A stretch of 64,000 bases of DNA from Streptomyces sp. CGMCC 4.7035 (GTDB taxonomy: Bacteria; Actinomycetota; Actinomycetes; Streptomycetales; Streptomycetaceae), in contig NZ_CP134053.1 in the NCBI RefSeq assembly GCF_031583065.1, positions 1,612,001-1,676,000 on the forward strand. Direction: 5' to 3'. Below the pieces are notes generated by a model. That model was not told the origin of the DNA. It was given only the letters and a program-made list of their open reading frames with translations, and searched no databases. Of this stretch, positions 58,344 through 64,000 are shown piece after piece. Numbering within the stretch: position 1 is the first letter of the stretch; the number at the start of each line of letters is the position of its first letter. The position numbers and the translations under genes are program-made.

Positions 58344-58772
58344 TCAGCGCTCCCGTTCCAGGTAGTCCTTGAAATGTTCGAGGTCGCTGCGGACGACCCG
58401 TTCGATCGCGTTGGCCTGGGCGAATCCCTTCGGCCCGCCGAACGTCTCCCTGACGGTGTCGGGGTCGTACTCGAGCCGCGCCTGGACCCGGGTGTGGGTC
58501 CGGTCGATCGGCTTCAGCGAGAAGGTTCCCGCCAGCAGTGGGGCACCCGTGGTGTGCCACTCCATCACGCGTTCCTTGCGGTCGGAGACCTCGGCCTCCA
58601 GTTCCCGGGTCCGGCCGCCGGCCTCGACGTCCAGATGCGCCCGGCCGTTCGGCTCCGTACGGGCGTCGCGCACTCCTTCCACGAAGCTCGGGAAGTTCTC
58701 CACACGGTGCAGCCGGTCCCAGGCCCTGTCGATCGGGACCCCGACGTCGACGTGTTCTTCGAGGGTGCTCAT
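58344..58772 (-). CDS. SRPBCC-family cyclase/dehydrase-like protein
   Basis: 142 residues: EEHVDVGVPIDRAWDRLHRVENFPSFVEGVRDARTE...HTRVQARLEYDPDTVRETFGGPKGFAQANAIERVVRSDLEHFKDYLE. Polyketide-cyclase/CoQ10-binding-like fold, of the kind that binds hydrophobic ligands. Divergent from the MarR gene and convergent with the TetR operon. Confidence 0.85.
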   Translation of the reverse strand: MSTLEEHVDVGVPIDRAWDRLHRVENFPSFVEGVRDARTEPNGRAHLDVEAGGRTRELEAEVSDRKERVMEWHTTGAPLLAGTFSLKPIDRTHTRVQARLEYDPDTVRETFGGPKGFAQANAIERVVRSDLEHFKDYLERER

Positions 58773-58897
58773 GGCTCACCTCCACGCTCGGCTCATGCTT
58801 CATGGCCTTCTGCTTCCAGTGTGCGCCCCGGGCCGGAGGTCGACCGAAAGGCGAGACGGGGCTGACCACCATGTGACCGGCCGGTAAGGTCGATGGC

Positions 58898-59407
58898 GTG
58901 CCGAAGCCCCTCAGCCTCTCCTTCGATCCCATCGCCCGCGCCGACGAGCACTGGAAGCAGCGGTGGGGAAGCGTGCCGTCCATGTCCGCGATCACCTCGA
59001 TCATGCGGGCGCAGCAGATCCTGCTCGCCGAGGTCGACGCGGTCGTGAAACCGTACGGACTGACCTTCGCGCGGTACGAGGCGCTGGTGCTGCTGACCTT
59101 CTCCAAGGCGGGCGAGCTGCCGATGTCCAAGATCGGTGAACGGCTCATGGTGCACCCCACGTCCGTCACCAACACGGTCGACCGGCTGGTCAGGTCGGGT
59201 CTCGTCGCCAAGCGGCCCAACCCCAACGACGGCCGCGGCACCCTTGCCTCCATCACCGAAAAGGGCCGCGAGGTGTGCGACGCGGCCACCCGTGACCTGA
59301 TGGCGATGGACTTCGGGCTCGGCGTGTACGACGCGGAGGAGTGCGCCGAGATCTTCGCGATGCTGCGCCCGCTGCGCGTCGCCGCGGGGGACTTCGACCA
59401 GGAGTAG
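58898..59407 (+). CDS. MarR-family regulator
   Basis: 169 residues; KPYGLTFARYEALVLLTFSKAGELPMSKIGERLMVHPTSVTNTVDRLVRSGLVAKRPNPNDGRGTLASITEKG. GTG start at 58898. Lies between the SRPBCC gene and the DUF3817 gene and about 600 bases before icmA, so it could act on any of them. Confidence 0.88.
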   Translation: MPKPLSLSFDPIARADEHWKQRWGSVPSMSAITSIMRAQQILLAEVDAVVKPYGLTFARYEALVLLTFSKAGELPMSKIGERLMVHPTSVTNTVDRLVRSGLVAKRPNPNDGRGTLASITEKGREVCDAATRDLMAMDFGLGVYDAEECAEIFAMLRPLRVAAGDFDQE

Positions 59408-59473
59408 GAACCGGGCCGTACGGCCCCGGGGGTGCCGGAAGATCGCCCGAAACCGGCGGTTACGCTCGTACCC

Positions 59474-59812
59474 ATGAAAAAGAGCGTGCTGACCCGCTAC
59501 CGCGTCATGGCCTACGTCACCGGTGTGCTGCTGGTCCTGCTGTGCCTCAGCATGATCGCCAAGTACGGCCTCGACGTGGACGGCGCCGCCGACTTCACCC
59601 GTGTCGTGGCCATCGCGCACGGCTGGCTCTATGTGATCTACCTCGTCTTCGCCTTCGACCTGGGCGCCAAGGCGAAGTGGCCGGTCGGCAAGCAGCTGTG
59701 GGTACTGCTGGCGGGGACGATCCCGACGGCCGCCTTCTTCGTGGAGCGCAAGGTCAGCCAGGAGCTGGAGACCAGGCTCGGGGACGAGGCGCCCGCGGTC
59801 GCCAAGGTCTGA
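59474..59812 (+). CDS. DUF3817 integral membrane protein, second paralogue
   Basis: 112 residues with three hydrophobic segments (VMAYVTGVLLVLLCLSMIAK; AIAHGWLYVIYLVFAFDLG; LWVLLAGTIPTAAFFVERKV). Shares the H-G-x-L-Y-x-I-Y-x-x-F core and the ERK end motif with the gene at 55412. The ATG has no ribosome-binding site; TACGCT ends 7 bases before it, pointing to a leaderless transcript. Its last 5 codons plus stop seed a tandem repeat. Confidence 0.85.
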   Translation: MKKSVLTRYRVMAYVTGVLLVLLCLSMIAKYGLDVDGAADFTRVVAIAHGWLYVIYLVFAFDLGAKAKWPVGKQLWVLLAGTIPTAAFFVERKVSQELETRLGDEAPAVAKV

Positions 59813-59882
59813 CCGTCGCCAAGGCCTGACAGTCGCCAAGGCCTGACGGACACCGAGGTCTGACAGTCACCAAGGCCTGAAG
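59798..59882. repeat. Five 17-base tandem repeats over a stop codon
   Basis: GTCGCCAAGGTCTGACC (containing the TGA stop of the DUF3817 gene) is followed by four more 17-base units, GTCGCCAAGGCCTGACA and diverging versions. Every unit keeps a TGA. 17 is not a multiple of 3, so the repeat is not protein-driven. Confidence 0.9.
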
Positions 59883-59885
59883 GAC

Positions 59886-59914
59886 ACCGCCGCACGAGAT
59901 ACGCGTGCGGCGGT
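59886..59914 (+). terminator. Terminator after the repeat block
   Basis: ACCGCCGCACG / CGTGCGGCGGT around a 7-base loop, followed by TTG. Serves the DUF3817 gene. Confidence 0.8.
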
Positions 59915-59978
59915 TTGTCGTGACCGGTCACTGGGGCGCCCTATTAAATGTGACTCACTCCGGCCCGCTCCGGTCGAC

Positions 59979-60002
59979 ATTTACTTGGACGTCCTAGTAA
60001 AT
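59979..60002 (+). promoter_or_regulatory. 24-base palindrome before icmA
   Basis: ATTTACTTGGAC and GTCCTAGTAAAT form a palindrome with one mismatched pair, ending 8 bases before the icmA ATG. AT-rich ends and the GGACGTCC centre mark a likely repressor or activator site overlapping the transcription start. The GAGGG between it and the ATG is the ribosome-binding site. Confidence 0.7.
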
Positions 60003-60010
60003 TCGAGGGT

Positions 60011-61711
60011 ATGGACGCTGACGCCATCGAGGAGGGCCGCCGACGCTGGCAGGCCCGCTACGACGCCTCGCGCAAGCGCGAGGCGGATTTCACGACGCTC
60101 TCCGGCGACCCCGTGGAGCCCGTGTACGGACCGCGGCCCGGAGACGCCTACGAGGGCTTCGAGCGGATCGGCTGGCCGGGGGAGTACCCCTTCACGCGCG
60201 GCCTGTATCCGACCGGCTACCGGGGGCGGACGTGGACCATCCGGCAGTTCGCCGGCTTCGGCAACGCCGAGCAGACGAACGAGCGCTACAAGATGATCCT
60301 GTCCAACGGCGGCGGCGGCCTGTCCGTCGCCTTCGACATGCCGACCCTCATGGGCCGCGACTCCGACGATCCTCGCTCACTGGGTGAGGTCGGGCACTGC
60401 GGCGTGGCCATCGACTCGGCGGCGGACATGGAGGTCCTGTTCAAGGACATCCCGCTGGGTGACGTGACGACCTCGATGACGATCAGCGGTCCGGCGGTCC
60501 CCGTCTTCTGCATGTACCTGGTCGCCGCCGAGCGCCAGGGCGTGGACCCGTCCGTGCTCAACGGCACGCTCCAGACGGACATCTTCAAGGAGTACATCGC
60601 GCAGAAGGAGTGGCTCTTCCAGCCCGAGCCGCACCTGCGTCTGATCGGCGACCTGATGGAGTACTGCGCGGGCGGCATCCCCGCGTACAAACCGCTGTCC
60701 GTCTCCGGCTACCACATCCGGGAGGCGGGCGCGACGGCCGCGCAGGAGCTGGCGTACACGCTGGCGGACGGGTTCGGGTACGTGGAGCTGGGGCTGAGCC
60801 GCGGCCTCGACGTGGATGTGTTCGCCCCCGGCCTGTCCTTCTTCTTCGACGCGCATGTCGATTTCTTCGAGGAGATCGCCAAGTTCCGGGCGGCGCGCCG
60901 CATCTGGGCGCGGTGGATGCGGGACGTGTACGGGGCGAAGAGCGAGAAGGCGCAGTGGCTGCGCTTCCACACGCAGACCGCTGGTGTCTCGCTGACCGCG
61001 CAGCAGCCGTACAACAACGTGGTGCGTACGGCGGTGGAGGCGCTGGCGGCGGTGCTGGGCGGCACGAACTCGCTGCACACGAACGCGCTGGACGAGACGC
61101 TGGCACTGCCGAGCGAGCAGGCGGCGGAGATCGCGCTGCGCACGCAGCAGGTGCTCATGGAGGAGACCGGCGTCGCCAACGTCGCCGATCCGCTGGGCGG
61201 TTCGTGGTACGTCGAGCAGCTGACGGACCGTATCGAGGCCGACGCGGAGAAGATCTTCGAGCAGATCAAGGAGCGGGGGCTGCGGGCGCACCCGGACGGG
61301 CAGCACCCGATCGGGCCGATCACCTCAGGGATCCTGCGGGGGATCGAGGACGGCTGGTTCACGGGCGAGATCGCGGAGTCCGCGTTCCGCTACCAGCAGT
61401 CCCTGGAGAAGGGTGACAAGAAGGTGGTGGGCGTGAACGTCCACACCGGGTCCGTCACCGGTGATCTGGAGATCCTGAGGGTCAGCCATGAGGTGGAGCG
61501 GGAGCAGGTACGGGTGCTCGCGGGCCGGAAGTCGGCGCGGGACGAAGTGGCCGTGCGGACCGCGCTCGACGGGATGCTGGCGGCCGCGCGCGACGGTTCC
61601 AACATGATCGAGCCGATGCTGGACGCCGTACGGGCGGAGGCGACGCTCGGGGAGATCTGCGGGGTGCTGCGGGACGAGTGGGGGGTGTACACGGAGCCGG
61701 CCGGGTTCTAG
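60011..61711 (+). CDS. icmA: Isobutyryl-CoA mutase large subunit
   Basis: 566 residues, the length of known IcmA proteins. Coenzyme B12-dependent rearrangement of isobutyryl-CoA and n-butyryl-CoA, linking valine catabolism to the C4 acyl-CoA pool. The substrate-site residues that separate ICM from methylmalonyl-CoA mutase are present: Phe80 (TIRQFAGFG, Tyr89 in MCM) and Gln198 (EYIAQKEW, Arg207 in MCM). There is no B12-binding domain, so the small subunit IcmB, not in this window, is needed. meaB and the adenosyltransferase gene are in the window. Confidence 0.93.
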   Translation: MDADAIEEGRRRWQARYDASRKREADFTTLSGDPVEPVYGPRPGDAYEGFERIGWPGEYPFTRGLYPTGYRGRTWTIRQFAGFGNAEQTNERYKMILSNGGGGLSVAFDMPTLMGRDSDDPRSLGEVGHCGVAIDSAADMEVLFKDIPLGDVTTSMTISGPAVPVFCMYLVAAERQGVDPSVLNGTLQTDIFKEYIAQKEWLFQPEPHLRLIGDLMEYCAGGIPAYKPLSVSGYHIREAGATAAQELAYTLADGFGYVELGLSRGLDVDVFAPGLSFFFDAHVDFFEEIAKFRAARRIWARWMRDVYGAKSEKAQWLRFHTQTAGVSLTAQQPYNNVVRTAVEALAAVLGGTNSLHTNALDETLALPSEQAAEIALRTQQVLMEETGVANVADPLGGSWYVEQLTDRIEADAEKIFEQIKERGLRAHPDGQHPIGPITSGILRGIEDGWFTGEIAESAFRYQQSLEKGDKKVVGVNVHTGSVTGDLEILRVSHEVEREQVRVLAGRKSARDEVAVRTALDGMLAAARDGSNMIEPMLDAVRAEATLGEICGVLRDEWGVYTEPAGF

Positions 61712-61769
61712 GTGCGGGTCGGTGAGGGCGGGCGGGTTGTTCGCGCCCGCCGCCCCTACTCTTCCCGTC

Positions 61770-61846
61770 CCTGGGGGGGCTCTGCCGCTCCGCCCCCAGA
61801 CCCCTCGGCCTGAACGGCCTCGTCCTCAAGCGCCGGACGGGCTGGG
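61770..61846. repeat. Interspersed G/C-run repeat
   Basis: CTGGGGGGGCTC ... CCGCCCCCAGACCCC followed by GGCCTCGTCCTCAAGCGCC and GGACGGGCTGGGG. This is a common intergenic Streptomyces repeat (from memory) with a stem of G/C runs. It lies between convergent icmA and the TetR gene and may terminate both. Confidence 0.6.
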
Positions 61847-61861
61847 GGGTGGCCCTCGTCC

Positions 61862-62491
61862 TCAATCGCCGTACGCGCCCGGTGACGTCAGCCCGACCAA
61901 CAGGACCCGGGTGAAGCCCCGTACCCACTCCTCGTCCGCCGGGCGTGCGCTGACCAGGGTGCGGTGGACCACCGCGCCCGCCACCATGTCGAAGATCAGG
62001 TCGGCGGTGCGGGTCGCCGTCTCCGGGTCCGACTCGGGAGGGAGTTCGCCGCGCGCCGTCGCGCGGGCGCGGCCCTCCAGGACCAGGCGCTTCTGGCGGT
62101 CGACGATGGAGGCGCGGATGCGTTCGCGCAGCGCGTCGTCCCGCGTGGACTCCGCCACGACCGCCATCAGGCCGCTCTTGGCCTCCGGGCGACCCAGGAT
62201 CGCCGCGAACTGCAGCACCACGCCCTCGATGTCCGCGGCCAGGCTGCCCCGGTCGGGCAGTTCCAGTTCGTCGAAGAGGGCCGCCACCGCGTCCACCACG
62301 AGTTCGTTCTTGCCCGCCCAGCGGCGGTAGAGGGTCGTCTTCGCGACCCCTGCCCGCGTCGCCACGTCCCCCAGCGTGAGCTTCGACCAGCCCAGCTCGA
62401 CCAGCGCCTCCCGCGTCGCCGCCAGGATCGCGGCGTCCGCGGCGGCGCTCCGCGGGCGCCCCGTACGGGCGGCGGGCGTGCTGCTCTGCAT
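61862..62491 (-). CDS. TetR-family regulator
   Basis: 209 residues; HTH DAAILAATREALVELGWSKLTLGDVATRAGVAKTTLYRRWAGKNELVVDAV, with the TetR_C_16-like region SGLMAVVAESTRDDALRERIRASIVDRQ. No ribosome-binding site is seen. TATGGT 7 bases before ATG 62491 suggests a leaderless start; ATG 62503 is the alternative. Divergent from the thioredoxin gene. Confidence 0.85.
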   Translation of the reverse strand: MQSSTPAARTGRPRSAAADAAILAATREALVELGWSKLTLGDVATRAGVAKTTLYRRWAGKNELVVDAVAALFDELELPDRGSLAADIEGVVLQFAAILGRPEAKSGLMAVVAESTRDDALRERIRASIVDRQKRLVLEGRARATARGELPPESDPETATRTADLIFDMVAGAVVHRTLVSARPADEEWVRGFTRVLLVGLTSPGAYGD

Positions 62492-62530
62492 GTCAGCGAC
62501 CATATCCGGCGATGTCGGCGGCCAGGTCCG

Positions 62531-62619
62531 TGCTTCCCGCGAAGCGGTCATGTCTGTGCTTCCCGTGAAGTGGCCATGTCTGTGCTTCCTGTGAATCCGT
62601 GCTTCCTGTGAAGTGGTGA
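62531..62619. repeat. GTGCTTCCCGTGAAG tandem repeats in a divergent promoter region
   Basis: Two 26-base units (62531, 62557: GTGCTTCCCG, GAAG, GG.CATGTCT) and two shortened units (62583, 62600). They lie 40 bases upstream of the TetR start and between it and the palindrome at 62666. Confidence 0.85.
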
Positions 62620-62665
62620 GGGAGATCACCGGCGGACGGGGCACGGCGCCCCTCGCGGGCAGTTA

Positions 62666-62682
62666 CGCTACGACCCGTAGCG
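62666..62682. promoter_or_regulatory. Palindrome between TetR and thioredoxin genes
   Basis: CGCTACG-ACC-CGTAGCG, perfect 7-base arms. A typical TetR-family operator size and position, about 80 bases before the thioredoxin gene. Confidence 0.6.
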
Positions 62683-62760
62683 AAAGCGTCGGCCCGCACC
62701 TTGGGGAACGGCTGTCACCACGCTTTTCACAGCGGCGCAGGAAAGGGGGAGGATGTACTC

Positions 62761-63735
62761 ATGCAGCCACGGAACATGTCCATGAGCGGAGTCGTCGACC
62801 TCGCCGCAGTGAAGGCCGCCCAGGAGGCCAAGGCGAAGGCGGAGCAGGCGCGCGCCGAAACGGCCCGGCAGGGCGGGGGAGGGGCGGTCTCCCCCGCCGA
62901 CCTCGTCATCGACGTCGACGAGGCGGGGTTCGAGCTCGACGTACTGCAGCGGTCCACCGAGGTGCCCGTCGTCATCGACTTCTGGGCCGAGTGGTGCCAG
63001 CCCTGCAAGCAGCTGAGCCCGGTCCTGGAGCGCCTGGCCGTCGAGTACGACGGCCGGTTCGTGCTCGCCAAGATCGACGTCGACGCCAACCAGATGCTGA
63101 TGCAGCAGTTCGGCATCCAGGGGATCCCGGCCGTCTTCGCCGTCGTCGCCGGCCAGGCGCTGCCCCTCTTCCAGGGTGCCGCCCCCGAGGAGCAGATCCG
63201 CGCGACCCTCGACCAGCTCGTCCAGGTCGCCGAGCAGCGCTTCGGGCTGACCGGTCTGACCGTCGACCCCGACGCCGAGCCGGGCGGCGCCCAGGCGACC
63301 CCCCAGGTACCGGCAGGCCCCTATGACGCCTTGCTCGAAGCCGCCGTACAGGCCCTGGACGCGGGCGACTTGGGTGGCGCGGTCCAGGCGTACAAGAACG
63401 TGCTGAGCGACGACCCGGGCAACACGGAGGCCAAGCTGGGCCTCGCCCAGGCCGAGTTGCTGCAGCGGGTGCGGGACCTGGACCCGCAGCAGGTGCGCAA
63501 GGAAGCCGCCGAGAAGCCCGGTGACGTACCGGCACAGATCGCCGCGGCGGACCTGGATCTGGTGGGTGGACATGTGGAGGACGCGTTCGGGCGGCTCATC
63601 GACACCGTGAGGCGCACGGCGGGGGACGACCGGGACGCCGCGCGGCTGCGGCTGCTGGAACTCTTCGAGGTGGTCGGTGCCGACGACCCGCGCGTGACCG
63701 CGGCGCGCAGGGCGCTCGCTCGGGCTCTGTTCTGA
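62761..63735 (+). CDS. Thioredoxin-TPR protein (YbbN/CnoX-like)
   Basis: 324 residues. An Ala/Lys/Gln-rich start (about 1-50), then a thioredoxin domain with FWAEWCQPCKQLSPVL (CQPC instead of CGPC) and the cis-proline in IQGIPAVFAV, then TPR-like helices (ALDAGDLGGAVQAYKNVLSDDPGNTEAKLGLAQAEL). Related proteins are holdase chaperones in E. coli (CnoX). ATG at 62761 follows GGGGGAGG. Confidence 0.9.
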   Translation: MQPRNMSMSGVVDLAAVKAAQEAKAKAEQARAETARQGGGGAVSPADLVIDVDEAGFELDVLQRSTEVPVVIDFWAEWCQPCKQLSPVLERLAVEYDGRFVLAKIDVDANQMLMQQFGIQGIPAVFAVVAGQALPLFQGAAPEEQIRATLDQLVQVAEQRFGLTGLTVDPDAEPGGAQATPQVPAGPYDALLEAAVQALDAGDLGGAVQAYKNVLSDDPGNTEAKLGLAQAELLQRVRDLDPQQVRKEAAEKPGDVPAQIAAADLDLVGGHVEDAFGRLIDTVRRTAGDDRDAARLRLLELFEVVGADDPRVTAARRALARALF

Positions 63736-63808
63736 CCAGTTGCTAAACACTCGGGCTTGTGATGCCCGGGTGAAAGATTTGCCGACAGGGGTACATCGCG
63801 GCCGCGCT

Positions 63809-63981
63809 TTACCAAATCTTGGTAATCGCGGCCGCTGTTACTGGGAGTAAGACGGGCCCCTTGCTCTGTCAGGTTCTGTCCGCACTTCAACCGTTTCGCC
63901 ATCTCCCTTTATGCCACGAAGAGTTGCCGATCGATACCGGCGGGTCGTTGTTCGGTTATCCGGCCGTTACTAGCGAGTAAC
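63809..63981 (+). promoter_or_regulatory. Three palindromes in the last intergenic region
   Basis: TTACCAA-ATC-TTGGTAA (63809-63825), TTACT-GGG-AGTAA (63838-63850) and GTTACT-AGCG-AGTAAC (63966-63981). The first two are joined by a repeated ATCGCGGCCGC. The 265-base region 63736-64000 has no gene; it should control a gene beyond the window edge. A CCCCC / GGGGG hairpin lies at 63985-63998. Confidence 0.55.
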
Positions 63982-64000
63982 GAACCCCCTTGCGGGGGCG

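Noticed and set aside
60011..61711. Labelling the mutase as methylmalonyl-CoA mutase or MeaA (ethylmalonyl-CoA mutase)
   Set aside because: Length 566, absence of a B12 domain, and Phe80/Gln198 fit IcmA better.

Overview
The window is a chromosomal core segment of a Streptomyces (or very close relative). The base composition is very high in G+C, about a quarter of the genes start with GTG or TTG, and both Streptomyces hyphal cytoskeleton genes (filP and scy) are present. Gene content and order match, from memory, the S. coelicolor region from about SCO5352 to SCO5420. No rRNA, tRNA, CRISPR array, prophage or antibiotic cluster is visible.

Layout. 1-5.6 kb: end of a DALR (ArgRS anticodon-binding) protein, then lysA, hom, thrC and thrB of the aspartate amino-acid family. 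6-16.6 kb: rho, an LCP wall ligase, rpmE, prfA, prmC, a Sua5/TsaC enzyme, a phosphatase-like protein, a glyA-type SHMT and a WecA/TagO-type glycosyltransferase. 16.9-24.9 kb: ATP synthase operon atpI-B-E-F-H-A-G-D, with atpC behind a 236-base gap. 25-29.7 kb: a DUF2550 protein, a GH18 chitinase with an adjacent two-component pair whose kinase looks frameshifted, and a small membrane gene broken by an IS200/IS605-like remnant. 29.8-34.2 kb: cobalamin adenosyltransferase, a DrrAB-type exporter with a divergent TetR gene, a 3-hydroxyacyl-CoA dehydrogenase and a STAS protein. 34.4-42.6 kb: a large membrane-anchored P-loop protein, nucS, an SCO5389-family protein, an LLM oxidoreductase, a zinc-site protein, a palindromic miniature element and a second ABC exporter. 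42.8-47.8 kb: filP and scy. 48-52.3 kb: methylmalonyl-CoA epimerase, thiolase, meaB and an MFS protein. 52.6-64 kb: a MarR gene (probably absC), three AIM24 paralogues, two DUF3817 membrane proteins, a TetR-controlled SRPBCC/DUF4166 operon, another MarR gene, icmA, a TetR gene and a thioredoxin-TPR protein.

How genes work together. The cobalamin adenosyltransferase, MeaB, the epimerase, thiolase, 3-hydroxybutyryl-CoA dehydrogenase and IcmA form a scattered coenzyme-B12/acyl-CoA theme: C4 acyl-CoA rearrangement and methylmalonyl-CoA supply. Rho, RF1, PrmC, Sua5 and L31 belong to transcription termination and translation. FilP and Scy organise tip growth.

The least ordinary content is between genes. 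(1) A 45-base palindromic repeat sits inside other palindromes at three places and inside itself at one; an uninterrupted copy of one host palindrome is also in the window. (2) Many short tandem repeats, each with a different unit, begin at or just after stop codons. (3) A 272-base element looks like an IS200/IS605 derivative with a TnpB-type right end but no transposase. (4) A roughly 210-base palindrome has 4-base CTAG flanks, one of which supplies the stop codon of the neighbouring gene.
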